62,349 nt of DNA from the NCBI GenBank assembly GCA_019638695.1, contig JAHBTG010000008.1, positions 1 through 62,349 of the forward strand. The letters run 5' to 3'. Shown here piece by piece: positions 9,497 to 23,145 of this stretch (the stretch's first letter is position 1; the number at the start of each line of letters is the position of its first letter). The position numbers and the translations under genes are program-made. Source of the DNA: Bacteroidota bacterium. Lineage in GTDB: Bacteria > Bacteroidota > Bacteroidia > J057 > JAJTIE01. The notes under the pieces were generated by a model. It did no database searches. It was not told the origin of the DNA and saw only the letters and a list, made by a program, of their open reading frames with translations.

Positions 9497-10999
9497 TCAG
9501 GCAACTACCTGCAAGGGCACGTCGCCTATCAGCAGCGTATCTCCCACGGCCAAAGAGGTCTCATGCGTAGGATGGCCGTTGAGGCGCACCCCGTGGGTGC
9601 TGTCCAGGTCGCTCACCCACCATAACCCCTCGCGTAGTTGCAGGACAGCGTGGCGTCCGCTTACGGTAGGATGCCCCAGGGTTATGTCATTATCCGGGCT
9701 GCGGCCTATAGTGAGTACATTACCTGCCAGCAGGAACGTATATACCTGGCCATCTACCTGCGCGACGAGTTGGGCAGGTATGGCCTTGGGTACTGCCGGC
9801 TGGGCCTCTGCTACCCGGATATTGGCGGCCAGGCTGTGGCGTGCGGCCTGGTCTGCCGCCAGCTGCGCTTGTATACGGGATTCGGCACGGGCTACCCGTT
9901 CCCGCTCTGCCCTGAGCTCGCGGCGCAGGCGCTGCTGGCGGCGGATGACCGAGATAACCAGCAACAGCAGCAGGAGCGCTCCTGCCGCAAAAAGCAGGGG
10001 CTGGGCCAGGCGGTCCAGCAGGCTTTTTTCACCTTCTGCCAGGTAGGCTGCACTGGCCGCCTGGTAACTGACCGGGATAGCTTGCCCTTTGTACCGTATC
10101 GTAGTCTCCCGGGCGCTGCCGTCTTCCCGTTCATCACTCTCAAACCGGATGATCACGGCATAGTCAGACAAGGGTTTCCCTTTGCCTGCCCCGTCCCGGA
10201 TGCCCAGTATCCCTGTCAGCGCGGTTTGCAGGGCCGCCACATTTCCGGATTTGGGGGCTTTGCCGTGGGTGCGGGCGGCAAGCTCCCGCAATTGGTCCGC
10301 CACATCCTCCCGCTCGGGTTTATAGAATGCCAGGTGCAGGCGCAGTTGCTTTTCCTCCAGCAATGCCGCCAGCTCTTCAAGGGGCTGGTCTCCTACCGCT
10401 AACCCGCCTGCCGGGGTGATGAGGACTATCTCCCGCAGGGACTCCGCCTTCTCCGCGGCAAACCATGTGATGGCCTGGTGCAGGGCCAGGGCCGGGGTGA
10501 CAGACTGGGACGTATCTCCGCTGGAATATACCCGCTGAATAGCGTCTCGCAGAAGAGCGATGTCTGTGGTAGCTGTTTGAGAGCCCACAAAGAGCTTTTC
10601 TCCGGCGGCTGGCGCCGGGCGGTACCACCCGAAGGCAAAGGCTGTGCCGGTAGGGGCGCTTTCCAGTAATTGCAGCAGAGCCTTCTTCATCTCCAGCAGG
10701 CGATTGCCCGCAGACCAGGGTCCGGCATCCAGTATCAGCAATACTTCGCGGGACGGGGCCTGGGTATTGCCGGGTTCTTTTTGCAGGAGCAGTTCGAAAG
10801 GGAAAGGGCGGTCGCCGGACTTTACCGTGAAATCGTCCCGCACAGGTGCCTCGGCCACACCGTTCAGTTCCAGGGTGACGGATACCTGGGGAAATTTATC
10901 TGAATTGATATGGGTCACCCGCGCTTGCTGGCCTTGTAAGGGGGGCATCCACAGCCACAGCAGGAGCAGGTAACTTATGCGGGAAAGGAGCGGTGTCAT
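9497..10999 (-). CDS. Membrane-anchored protein with degenerate VWA-like domain and cytoplasmic FHA domain
   Basis: 500 residues. The N-terminus is a signal peptide (about 1-24). An extracytoplasmic VWA-like region follows: REVLLILDAG near residue 85 aligns with the metal-site strand, but the usual DxSxS is replaced by DAGPW, so metal binding is doubtful. One transmembrane helix (about 333-353, Leu-rich) is followed by Arg-rich coiled coil and then a C-terminal FHA domain (TIGRSPDNDI, SGRHA, DLDSTHGVRLNG; about 425-495) with the residues expected for phosphothreonine recognition. The layout suggests a sensor or scaffold linking the periplasm to cytoplasmic phospho-signalling. No kinase or phosphatase is adjacent. 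It probably heads a transcript with the two small secreted genes. Confidence 0.85.
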   Translation of the reverse strand: MTPLLSRISYLLLLWLWMPPLQGQQARVTHINSDKFPQVSVTLELNGVAEAPVRDDFTVKSGDRPFPFELLLQKEPGNTQAPSREVLLILDAGPWSAGNRLLEMKKALLQLLESAPTGTAFAFGWYRPAPAAGEKLFVGSQTATTDIALLRDAIQRVYSSGDTSQSVTPALALHQAITWFAAEKAESLREIVLITPAGGLAVGDQPLEELAALLEEKQLRLHLAFYKPEREDVADQLRELAARTHGKAPKSGNVAALQTALTGILGIRDGAGKGKPLSDYAVIIRFESDEREDGSARETTIRYKGQAIPVSYQAASAAYLAEGEKSLLDRLAQPLLFAAGALLLLLLVISVIRRQQRLRRELRAERERVARAESRIQAQLAADQAARHSLAANIRVAEAQPAVPKAIPAQLVAQVDGQVYTFLLAGNVLTIGRSPDNDITLGHPTVSGRHAVLQLREGLWWVSDLDSTHGVRLNGHPTHETSLAVGDTLLIGDVPLQVVA

Positions 11000-11153
11000 C
11001 TAGTTTAGGGTTGGTTTTGTGGAAGAAAGATACACGGGTTTGTGCTGGGAGTCAACTATAGGCCGAAGCCGCTTGCCGGAACGGCGGCGGTATGGACACA
11101 GGTCCCGCTGCTTCTCCCCGGTACCCCTGTATCGTTCTGGCCAACCACAGGGC

Positions 11154-11642
11154 TTAGTCCAGGAAAGCGTCTATTTCACCCGTCGCCTCATCTATGGTCA
11201 CGGTAATATACTCCTGCAGTGTGGTGGCCAGCTCCCGTCCCACAAAGTCTGCTTTCAGGGGGTAGCGGTGATGCCCCCTGTCTATCAATACCGCAATGTG
11301 AACCGACTGCGGCCCGTGCTGCAGCACATCTGCCAGGCTGTGCATCAGGGTAGTGCCGGTGTAGAGCACGTCATCTACCAGGATCACCGGGTATTGGTGC
11401 ATCAGTCGGATCTCCGCTTCGGAGGGACTCAGGGTGCCTCCCCTGGCTACCTCCAGCAGGTGTACCTGGAAAGGACTGATCCGCTGCAGGTGTGCCTGCA
11501 GCAGCCGGGCAATGTGCCGGCCCCGCTGGTCTATGCCTATCAGTACCAGGGCCTCGTGGGCATATGCATATTCATACAGCTGGTAGGCCATGCGCAGGAT
11601 CCGGCTCTGGCAGCTGGGGTTGTCGAGTATTTTTACAGGCAT
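11154..11642 (-). CDS. pyrR: PyrR-like phosphoribosyltransferase / uracil phosphoribosyltransferase regulator
   Basis: 162 residues from the ATG at 11642 (the longer frame would start at a non-conserved codon inside the rpoC terminator region). The PRPP-binding loop VILVDDVLYTGTTL lies near residue 85-100, followed by AVLIDRGHHRYPLKADFVG, a combination typical of PyrR rather than of general purine transferases. PyrR proteins bind UMP to attenuate pyr transcripts and many also convert uracil plus PRPP to UMP; which role applies here cannot be read from the sequence, and no pyr leader is visible nearby. pyrE lies about 26 kb away, so they are not in one operon. Confidence 0.82.
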   Translation of the reverse strand: MPVKILDNPSCQSRILRMAYQLYEYAYAHEALVLIGIDQRGRHIARLLQAHLQRISPFQVHLLEVARGGTLSPSEAEIRLMHQYPVILVDDVLYTGTTLMHSLADVLQHGPQSVHIAVLIDRGHHRYPLKADFVGRELATTLQEYITVTIDEATGEIDAFLD

Positions 11643-11654
11643 AGTGCAAAAAAA

Positions 11655-11689
11655 CGACAAAAACAAAAGCGGGACACGATGTGCCCCGC
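11655..11689 (-). terminator. Rho-independent terminator after rpoC
   Basis: On the minus strand a GC-rich hairpin (GCGGG...CCCGC with an inner CAC/GTG arm and one mismatch, 11669-11689) is followed by a T-rich run (TTTTGTTTTTG). It sits 32 bp after the rpoC stop and marks the likely end of the tRNA-tuf-rpl-rpoBC transcript. Confidence 0.85.
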
Positions 11690-11720
11690 CTTGCGATTCC
11701 TTTTGTCTCCAACTGTATTC

Positions 11721-16040
<4,320 letters not shown>

Positions 16041-16067
16041 ATGATATGCAGCTGAGGTAAAAGAAAA

Positions 16068-19000
16068 TTAGTCCAGAGATACTTCCAGGGCCAAGCCGCG
16101 GAGTTCATGCATGAGTACGTTGAAGGACTCTGGCACGCCGGGCGTGGGGATGTTTTCTCCCTTGACAATACACTCGTAGGATTTGGCGCGGCCAATCACA
16201 TCGTCAGACTTGACGGTGAGCAGTTCGCGCAGGATATGGGCGGCACCGAAGGCTTCCAGTGCCCACACTTCCATCTCGCCGAAGCGCTGACCACCGAACT
16301 GGGCCTTACCGCCCAGCGGCTGCTGGGTGATGAGGGAGTAGGGGCCGATGGAGCGGGCGTGCATCTTGTCATCTACCATGTGGCTCAGTTTCAGCATATA
16401 GATAACCCCCACAGTGGTAGGCTGGTCAAAACGCTGGCCTGAGAGGCCGTCATAGAGATAGGTGCGGCCAAACTCCGGCAGGCCCGCTTTCTGCAGTTCT
16501 GCGTTCACCTCTTCAATGGTGGCACCATCGAAAATAGGCGTGGCGAATTTCTGACCGGTCTTAAGACCTGCCCAGCCCAGGATGGTTTCGTAGATCTGTC
16601 CCAGGTTCATCCGGCTGGGTACCCCCAGCGGATTGAGTACGATATCTACCGGTGTGCCATCCTGCAGGAAGGGCATATCCTCTTTGCGCACGATACGCGA
16701 AACGATACCCTTGTTACCGTGGCGGCCGGCCATTTTGTCGCCCACTTTCAGCTTGCGCTTGTTGGCAACGTATACTTTGGCCAGTTTGATGATACCGGTA
16801 GGCAGTTCGTCTCCCACGGAGATCTGGTATTTGTCGCGCTTGTAGGCGCCATCGATCTCGTTGTAGCGATTGGTGTAGTTGTGGAAGAGCTGTACGATAC
16901 GTGAGTTCAGGTCTTCGTCCTTAGTCCAGTCGCTGGGGATGATGTCTATGAAGCGCAGGGTAGCCAGCTTGGCAGTAAGCTTCTTGCCGGCAGGGATAAT
17001 CTCCTCGCCATATTTGTCTTTGATGGCATTGAGCTTGGCAGCACCCACCAGGGCTAGCAGCTTCTCCAGCATTTCCTTGTCCAGCACGGTCATCTGCTGC
17101 TTATAGACCTCTTCCAGGTCAGACAGGCGCTTCTTGTCCAGCGCTTTGCTCTTGCCGTCCTTGCGGTCTTTGCTAAAGAGCTTTTTGTCGATGACCACCC
17201 CTTTGAAAGACGGGGGCGCCTTGAGGGAGGCATCCTTCACATCGCCGGCTTTGTCGCCAAAGATGGCGCGTAGCAGCTTTTCTTCCGGGGTGGGGTCGGT
17301 TTCTCCTTTGGGGGTGATCTTGCCAATGAGGATATCGCCTTCCTGCACTTCGGCGCCTATGCGGATAAGGCCGTTCTCGTCCAGGTGCTTGGTGGCTTCT
17401 TCGCTGACGTTGGGAATCTCGTTGGTGAGTTCTTCCTGGCCCAGCTTGGTATCGCGCACCTGCAGCTCAAACTCTTCTACATGGATGGAGGTAAACAGGT
17501 CCTCGCTCACCACGCGCTCGGAGATGACAATGGCATCCTCAAAGTTGTAACCCTGCCAGGGCATGAATGCTACCAGCAGGTTGCGGCCCAGCGCCAGTTC
17601 GCCCTGTTCCGTGCTGTATCCTTCGGTAAGCACATCGCCTTTTTTCACTTTCTGACCAATGCGCACGATGGGTTTCATGTTCACCGCCGTGCTCTGGTTG
17701 GTGCGCACGAACTTGGCAATGGGGTAGGTGCGTACATTGCTGTCAAAGCTCACGAGCTCGTCCGTCTCGGTGCGCTCATAGCGGATGGTGATGTGCGTGG
17801 CATCTACGTTCTCCACCACCCCGTCGCCTTCTGCCAGGAGCAGGGTACGGCTGTCGATAGCGGCTTTACCCTCCAGGCCGGTGCCTACGATGGGAGAGTC
17901 CGGACGAAGCAGAGGTACTGCCTGGCGTTGCATGTTAGATCCCATGAGGGCGCGGTTGGCATCGTCATGCTCCAGGAAGGGGATGAGCGAGGCCGCCAGT
18001 GATACGATCTGGTTGGGGCCCACATCCACGTAATCCAGTTCGGTGGGGTCTACCACGGGGTAGTCTGCCAGGTGGCGCGCCTTGATGCGGTTGTCATGGA
18101 AAGCACCCTTGATGTCATACTTGGTGCTGCTCTGGGCAATGGTGGCATCGTCTTCCTCTTCTGCACTCAGGTAATGTACCCGGTCCATCTGGATCTTGCC
18201 ACTGTCTACTTTCATGTAGGGCGTCTCAATGAAGCCCATGCTGTTGACCTTGGCATACACACACAGGCTGGAGATCAGACCGATGTTGGGGCCTTCCGGC
18301 GTTTCGATGGGGCACAGGCGGCCATAGTGACTGTAGTGTACGTCCCGTACTTCAAAGCCGGCATGTTCGCGACTCAGACCGCCAGGTCCCAGGGCTGAGA
18401 TACGGCGCTTGTGCGTGATCTCACCCAGCGGGTTGGTTTGGTCCATGAACTGGCTCAGCTGAGAGGTGCCAAAGAAAGAGTTGATGACACTGCTGAGGGT
18501 GCGGGCGTTGATAAGGTCTGCGGGGGTGAACAGCTCGTTGTCGCGGATGTTCATGCGCTCGCGAATGGTGCGCGCCATGCGGCTGAGGCCCACGCTGAAC
18601 TGGGCATACAGTTGTTCGCCCACGGTGCGCACGCGGCGGTTGCTCAGGTGGTCGATATCGTCCACGTTAGCCTTGCTGTTCACCAGTTCTATGAGGTACT
18701 TGACAATGCTGATGATGTCGCGCTTGGTGAGTACCTGGCTGCGCTCATCCTGGCTGCCGTGCAGCTTTTTGTTCATCCGGTAGCGTCCTACCTCGCCCAG
18801 GTCATAGCGTTTGTCGCTGAAGAACAGCTTGTCTATGATGCCACGGGCGGTTTCTTCGTCCGGCGCCTCTGCATTGCGCAGCTGGCGATAGATATACTGC
18901 ATGGCCTCCATCTCGCTGTTGGAGTTGTCCTTGTGCAGGGTGTTGATGATCACGCTGTAGTCGGCAGCATTCGAATCTTCGGTGAGCAGGATAACCGAGT

Positions 19001-19871
19001 TTACACCGCTTTCTTCGATGACAGACAGATCATCTTCGGAGATCACGTGGTCGCGCTCCAGCAATACCTCGTTGCGGGTGATGTTGATCACCTCACCGGT
19101 ATCTTCGTCTACAAAGTCTTCTACCCAGCTCTTGAGTACCCGGGCGGCCAGGCGGCGGCCCACTATTTTCTTGAGATTGGTCTTGGTGGCCTTGACATCT
19201 TCTGACAAGCCGAACAGTTCCAGGATGTCTTTGTCCGATCCGTAGCCGATGGCGCGCAGCAGAGTGGTGATGGGGAATTTCTTCTTGCCATCGATGTAGG
19301 CATACATCACGTTGTTCACGTCCGTGCTGAACTCTATCCAGCTTCCCTTAAAGGGGATGATACGGGCGCTGTACAGCTTGGTACCGTTGGGGTGGATGCT
19401 CTGGCCGAAGAATACGCCCGGAGAGCGGTGTAACTGGCTGACGATCACACGCTCGGCACCGTTGATGATGAAGGTGCCGCCGGGTGTCATATACGGAATG
19501 TTGCCCAGGTATACTTCCTGGCTTACGGGCTCAAAGTCCTCATTGTCTTCGTCCGTGCAATAGAGATAGAGCTTGGCTTTGAGGGCCACACTATAGGTAA
19601 GTCCCCGCTCGCGGCACTCCTCAATGTTGTAGCGCGGGGGGTCCAGAGAATAGTCGCGAAACTCCAGCACGAAGTTCTCACGGGCATCCGTCACCGGGAA
19701 GTTCTCCTGGAACACCCCCCAGAGGCCTTCATTCTGCCTGCGGTCTGGCGGGGTGTCTAACTGCATGAAATTGCGGAACGATGCCAACTGCACTTCCAGC
19801 AGATCCGGATAATCAGCAATGCGTGGAATCTTGCCAAAATTCTTCCGGGTGTTTTTTGTGGTATTAGCCAA
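16068..19871 (-). CDS. rpoB: DNA-directed RNA polymerase subunit beta
   Basis: 1267 residues, the expected length. Recognisable blocks are the rifampicin-pocket region ([20 protein letters not shown] with [19 protein letters not shown] after it), [11 protein letters not shown], the lysine-containing block [20 protein letters not shown], and the C-terminal [11 protein letters not shown] and [19 protein letters not shown]. The rifampicin-pocket residues appear wild type. The start codon is TTG: the frame runs open upstream but contains no ATG or GTG at a suitable place, and the length from TTG matches homologues. It is preceded by a 190-bp spacer with a strong hairpin after rplL. Confidence 0.98.
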   Translation of the reverse strand: MANTTKNTRKNFGKIPRIADYPDLLEVQLASFRNFMQLDTPPDRRQNEGLWGVFQENFPVTDARENFVLEFRDYSLDPPRYNIEECRERGLTYSVALKAKLYLYCTDEDNEDFEPVSQEVYLGNIPYMTPGGTFIINGAERVIVSQLHRSPGVFFGQSIHPNGTKLYSARIIPFKGSWIEFSTDVNNVMYAYIDGKKKFPITTLLRAIGYGSDKDILELFGLSEDVKATKTNLKKIVGRRLAARVLKSWVEDFVDEDTGEVINITRNEVLLERDHVISEDDLSVIEESGVNSVILLTEDSNAADYSVIINTLHKDNSNSEMEAMQYIYRQLRNAEAPDEETARGIIDKLFFSDKRYDLGEVGRYRMNKKLHGSQDERSQVLTKRDIISIVKYLIELVNSKANVDDIDHLSNRRVRTVGEQLYAQFSVGLSRMARTIRERMNIRDNELFTPADLINARTLSSVINSFFGTSQLSQFMDQTNPLGEITHKRRISALGPGGLSREHAGFEVRDVHYSHYGRLCPIETPEGPNIGLISSLCVYAKVNSMGFIETPYMKVDSGKIQMDRVHYLSAEEEDDATIAQSSTKYDIKGAFHDNRIKARHLADYPVVDPTELDYVDVGPNQIVSLAASLIPFLEHDDANRALMGSNMQRQAVPLLRPDSPIVGTGLEGKAAIDSRTLLLAEGDGVVENVDATHITIRYERTETDELVSFDSNVRTYPIAKFVRTNQSTAVNMKPIVRIGQKVKKGDVLTEGYSTEQGELALGRNLLVAFMPWQGYNFEDAIVISERVVSEDLFTSIHVEEFELQVRDTKLGQEELTNEIPNVSEEATKHLDENGLIRIGAEVQEGDILIGKITPKGETDPTPEEKLLRAIFGDKAGDVKDASLKAPPSFKGVVIDKKLFSKDRKDGKSKALDKKRLSDLEEVYKQQMTVLDKEMLEKLLALVGAAKLNAIKDKYGEEIIPAGKKLTAKLATLRFIDIIPSDWTKDEDLNSRIVQLFHNYTNRYNEIDGAYKRDKYQISVGDELPTGIIKLAKVYVANKRKLKVGDKMAGRHGNKGIVSRIVRKEDMPFLQDGTPVDIVLNPLGVPSRMNLGQIYETILGWAGLKTGQKFATPIFDGATIEEVNAELQKAGLPEFGRTYLYDGLSGQRFDQPTTVGVIYMLKLSHMVDDKMHARSIGPYSLITQQPLGGKAQFGGQRFGEMEVWALEAFGAAHILRELLTVKSDDVIGRAKSYECIVKGENIPTPGVPESFNVLMHELRGLALEVSLD

Positions 19872-19984
19872 GGCGACTACAATTTTGAATGGACGAATAT
19901 GGAAATGTTTGCGAGGTTATTCACCTGACCCTCATACGCCGGTGCACCAGGATGGGTGCAGCCGAAACGTAAGTGGCAATAACG

Positions 19985-20018
19985 CCTTAAGCCGGGCTTG
20001 AAAAAGCCCGGTCTAAGG
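19985..20018 (-). promoter_or_regulatory. rplL-rpoB intergenic hairpin
   Basis: An 8-bp perfect GC-rich stem (CCGGGCTT/AAGCCCGG, 19992-20011) with a 4-nt loop is extended by an outer CCTTA/TAAGG arm across a small internal loop. No T tract follows on the transcribed strand. By position it resembles the attenuation/processing region between rplL and rpoB in enterobacteria, and may adjust RNA polymerase output relative to ribosomal proteins. Confidence 0.6.
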
Positions 20019-20061
20019 TGTGTACTATCGGCAAAGTGAGCCGTGACAAAGGCCAGAGAAA

Positions 20062-20448
20062 CTACTTGAGTTCCACTTTGGCGCCAGCTTCTTCCAGCTG
20101 CTTCTTGATGTCTTCGGCTTCTTCCTTGCTTATTTTCTCCTTGATGTTGGAAGGTGCGCCATCTACCAGGTCTTTAGCCTCTTTGAGGCCCAGGCCGGTG
20201 ATGTTCTTAACAACCTTCACTACCTCCAGTTTTTTGGCACCGGCATCGGCCAGCACTACATCAAACTCGGTTTTTTCAACGACTGCAGCAGCACCGCCGT
20301 CACCACCGCCTATAGGACCGGCCATTACTACGGGAGCAGCAGCAGCGGGCTCAATGCCATACTCGTCCTTCAGGATGGTAGCCAGCTCGTTTACTTCCTT
20401 AACGGTGAGGTTAACCAGGGTTTCTGCAATGTTCTTCAGATCTGCCAT
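20062..20448 (-). CDS. rplL: 50S ribosomal protein L7/L12
   Basis: 128 residues. The N-terminal dimerisation helices ([21 protein letters not shown]) are followed by an Ala/Gly-rich hinge and the C-terminal factor-binding domain ([20 protein letters not shown]). It forms the multi-copy ribosomal stalk with L10 and recruits translation factors. It follows rplJ by 43 bp and precedes the hairpin before rpoB. Confidence 0.98.
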   Translation of the reverse strand: MADLKNIAETLVNLTVKEVNELATILKDEYGIEPAAAAPVVMAGPIGGGDGGAAAVVEKTEFDVVLADAGAKKLEVVKVVKNITGLGLKEAKDLVDGAPSNIKEKISKEEAEDIKKQLEEAGAKVELK

Positions 20449-20491
20449 CTTCTTATGATATTATAGTTGGAAACAAATGGAATACAAAAGG

Positions 20492-21016
20492 TTAGGAATT
20501 TTTCTTTTCGATAGACTGGAGCAGGGCCGCAATCTTGGAGCCCTGGCCTTTGAGAGCGCCCAGTACGTTTTGCATGGGGCTTTGCAGCATACCCACGATC
20601 TCTCCCAACAGCTCGTTCTTGGTCTTCAGGCTGATGAGCTGAGCCAGCGCACTGTCTCCTACGAAGATGGTTTCTTCTACGTAGGCTGCTTTCAGCGCCG
20701 GTTTTTCTTCATCCTTGCGGAATTCCTTGATGAGGCGTGCGGGTGCTTTGAAATCATCCTGGAAGAAAACCAGTGCGGAGGTTTCCTTCAGCGCGGGGTA
20801 CATCTCGGTGTAATCGACATCGGCCTGCTCCAGCGCCTTGCGGATGAGGGTATTTTTGGCCACCTTCACTTCCAGGTTTGCCTGGAAGGCTTTGGCCCGG
20901 AACTCATTGGCCTTGGCTACCGTAAAACCACCCAGGTCCACTACGTAGAAGGCGGGGCTGGCTTTGAACTTTTCGGTAAGTTCCGTTACAAATTCATATT
21001 TCTCCTGCTTCGTCAT
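20492..21016 (-). CDS. rplJ: 50S ribosomal protein L10
   Basis: 174 residues. The N-terminal rRNA-binding part (MTKQEKYEFVTELTEKFK, YVVDLGGFTV) precedes the C-terminal helix that carries L7/L12 dimers. It is the base of the ribosomal stalk. The gene starts 14 bp after the rplA stop. In other bacteria L10 with L12 represses its own mRNA; no matching structure could be identified in the short spacer here. Confidence 0.97.
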   Translation of the reverse strand: MTKQEKYEFVTELTEKFKASPAFYVVDLGGFTVAKANEFRAKAFQANLEVKVAKNTLIRKALEQADVDYTEMYPALKETSALVFFQDDFKAPARLIKEFRKDEEKPALKAAYVEETIFVGDSALAQLISLKTKNELLGEIVGMLQSPMQNVLGALKGQGSKIAALLQSIEKKNS

Positions 21017-21030
21017 GGTGCGGGGTTCGT

Positions 21031-21729
21031 TTAGATGCCGGGGATAGTGGATTTATCTACCTGCACGCTGGGGCTCATCGTGGTACTCAGGAAGATAGTT
21101 TGGAAATAGTTGGTCTTGGTCGTCTGGGGCTTCAGGCGGTGCAGGGTCTGGATAAGTTCCAGGGCATTCTCTGCAAGTTGCTCAGGGGTGAAGCTCAGCT
21201 TGCCGATAGTGGTATGCACGATACCGGTCTTGTCTACACGGAAGTCGATTTTACCGGCCTTCACTTCTTTAACCGCTTTGGCTACATCCGGAGTTACAGT
21301 ACCGCTTTTGGGGTTGGGCATCAGGCCTTTGGGGCCCAGTACCTTGCCCAGGCGACCGATCTTGGGCATCACATCGGGGGAGCAGATGATCACATCGATG
21401 TCTGTCCAGCCGCCCTGGATCTTGTCCAGGTAGTCATCCAGGCCCACATGGTCAGCACCGGCTTCGCGGGCAGCGGCCTGCTTATCCTCGCTGGTGAGGG
21501 CCAGCACGCGCACTTCTTTGCCAATGCCGTGGGGCAGGCTGGCGGTGCCGCGCACCATCTGGTTGGCTTGGCGGGGGTCTACTCCCAGGCGCACGGCAAT
21601 GTCCACAGAGGGATCAAAACGGGTAACGTTCACCTTCTTCAGGATTTGAACGGCCTGGTTCAGCTCATACAAACTCTCCGGGTTGTATTGCTTGAGGGCT
21701 TCGCGGTATCTTTTGCTAAATTTTTTCAT
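21031..21729 (-). CDS. rplA: 50S ribosomal protein L1
   Basis: 232 residues, full length. The family signature is clear: [20 protein letters not shown], then [19 protein letters not shown] and the [17 protein letters not shown] strand. It binds 23S rRNA at the mobile L1 stalk. The C-terminal tail ([15 protein letters not shown]) is longer than in Escherichia coli, as is usual in this phylum. Located 25 bp after rplK in the operon. Confidence 0.98.
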   Translation of the reverse strand: MKKFSKRYREALKQYNPESLYELNQAVQILKKVNVTRFDPSVDIAVRLGVDPRQANQMVRGTASLPHGIGKEVRVLALTSEDKQAAAREAGADHVGLDDYLDKIQGGWTDIDVIICSPDVMPKIGRLGKVLGPKGLMPNPKSGTVTPDVAKAVKEVKAGKIDFRVDKTGIVHTTIGKLSFTPEQLAENALELIQTLHRLKPQTTKTNYFQTIFLSTTMSPSVQVDKSTIPGI

Positions 21730-21754
21730 GGCTCAGTGTCCCTTTCTCTTCGGT

Positions 21755-22201
21755 TTAGTTTTGCTCCCAGGGTGCTGTACCCTCTACAGTGAGACCCATG
21801 GATCTGGCGGTGCCGGCGATCATTTTCATGCCGCTCTCCACGGTAAAGCAGTTCAGGTCGGGCATTTTCAGTTCGGCGATCTCACGCACCTGGTCCCAGG
21901 TTACCTGGCCCACCTTCTTACGGTTGGGCTCGGCAGAACCGGTTTCCAGGTTGGCTGCTTTTTTGAGCAGTACCGCTGCCGGCGGGGTTTTGATGATGAA
22001 GTCGAAGCTTTTATCTGCATATACCGTGATCACCACGGGCAGAATCTGTCCCTGCTTCTCCTGGGTGCGTGCATTGAACTGCTTGCAGAAGTCCATGATG
22101 TTCACACCCTTGGCACCCAGTGCCGGGCCTACCGGCGGGGCAGGGTTTGCCTGTCCGCCTTTTACCTGTAGCTTGATGTAGGTACTAACCTGCTTTGCCA
22201 T
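21755..22201 (-). CDS. rplK: 50S ribosomal protein L11
   Basis: 148 residues. It shows the highly conserved [22 protein letters not shown] segment near residue 20-40 and the C-terminal rRNA-binding domain ending in [13 protein letters not shown]. It forms part of the GTPase-associated centre that senses elongation factors and uncharged tRNA through RelA-type proteins. It follows nusG by 12 bp. Confidence 0.98.
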   Translation of the reverse strand: MAKQVSTYIKLQVKGGQANPAPPVGPALGAKGVNIMDFCKQFNARTQEKQGQILPVVITVYADKSFDFIIKTPPAAVLLKKAANLETGSAEPNRKKVGQVTWDQVREIAELKMPDLNCFTVESGMKMIAGTARSMGLTVEGTAPWEQN

Positions 22202-22213
22202 TTTTCTTATTGC

Positions 22214-22765
22214 TTACGATATGCGTTCTACCTGTAGATAATTCAACTCCAGCGGAGTGTTTCGCCCAAAAATTTTCACCGCCACTTTCAGCTTCTTCTT
22301 GTCGTCATAGACTTCCTCTACCAAGCCGGTGAAACCGTTGAAGGGGCCGTCCATTACTTTCACTTCTTCGCCTACAGCATAGGGGTTTTCCATCACTTCT
22401 TCCATCTCCTCGAGCTCGGTTACCTGGCCCAGCATTTTCTGAACCTCGATCTCGCGCATGGGGATAGGTGTCTTGCCCTTGTCTGCACCCAGGAAGCCCA
22501 CCACACCCGGCACATCGCGGATCACCTGGATGATCTCGGGGTTGGCCATCGCTTCCAGGAAGATGTAGCCAGGGTAAAGACTTTTTTCGCGGCTCCGCTT
22601 CTTGCCATTGCGCATCTCATAGACCTTCTCACTAGGAATGAGGATTTGCAGCACATTGCCCTGCAAGTGAAGTCGTTCGATCTCGCTTTCGAGATACTGC
22701 TTCACCTTCTTCTCCTGGCCGCTGATGCAGCGGACAACATACCAGTATGGAGTGTGTGTACTCAT
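22214..22765 (-). CDS. nusG: Transcription elongation/antitermination factor NusG
   Basis: 183 residues from the ATG at 22765, which gives the conserved opening YWYVVRCISGQEKKV; the longer frame would add 43 unconserved residues. The NGN domain covers about residues 7-110 (LYPGYIFLEA, RDVPGVVGFLG), followed by a KOW domain (VKVMDGPFNGFTGLVEEVY). It binds RNA polymerase to suppress pausing and couples it to the ribosome or Rho. The gene lies between secE and rplK, the near-universal arrangement. Confidence 0.97.
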   Translation of the reverse strand: MSTHTPYWYVVRCISGQEKKVKQYLESEIERLHLQGNVLQILIPSEKVYEMRNGKKRSREKSLYPGYIFLEAMANPEIIQVIRDVPGVVGFLGADKGKTPIPMREIEVQKMLGQVTELEEMEEVMENPYAVGEEVKVMDGPFNGFTGLVEEVYDDKKKLKVAVKIFGRNTPLELNYLQVERIS

Positions 22766-22820
22766 GGATGAAGAGGGGGTTGTGAGGATGGACCGGTAAG
22801 GGGGACGCTTGTGAGGTGCT

Positions 22821-23015
22821 TTAATTGAAGAGGTCGTACACGAATTGCAGACTGGAGTTGAAGATAAAATCCATGAAAAAGATGAGCAGGGCAATCAACA
22901 GGGAAGCGACCAGCACGGTCACGGTGTTGCCCTTCAGTTCATCCCCTTTGGGCCAGGTTACTTTGTTGACGAGTTCGTCATAGTAACCCAGAAAGAAGCC
23001 ACGGATTTTATTCAT
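22821..23015 (-). CDS. secE: Preprotein translocase subunit SecE
   Basis: 64 residues, the short single-span form. An amphipathic N-terminal helix carries the conserved KVTWPKGDEL, followed by one transmembrane helix (about residues 33-55). It clamps SecY in the Sec translocon of the inner membrane. Located between tRNA-Trp and nusG in the same orientation. Confidence 0.96.
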   Translation of the reverse strand: MNKIRGFFLGYYDELVNKVTWPKGDELKGNTVTVLVASLLIALLIFFMDFIFNSSLQFVYDLFN

Positions 23016-23055
23016 CAGCTACAGAATCTTGTGGGGTGAAATACTTTAGAGTTAG

Positions 23056-23128
23056 CACGGGCGGTAGGAATCGAACCCACAGCCTACGGTTTTGGAGACC
23101 GTCGCTCTACCAATTGAGCTACGCCCGT
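23056..23128 (-). tRNA. trnW: tRNA-Trp (CCA anticodon)
   Basis: A complete cloverleaf of 73 nt: acceptor ACGGGCG/CGCCCGT, D-arm with TAGCTCAATTGGTAGAG, anticodon loop CTCCAAA with CCA, and T-loop GGTTCGATTCC. Discriminator G; the 3' CCA end is not encoded. It lies between tuf and secE on the same strand and is likely processed from the operon transcript. Confidence 0.97.
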
Positions 23129-23145
23129 ATGCCTTTTGAGGGGAT

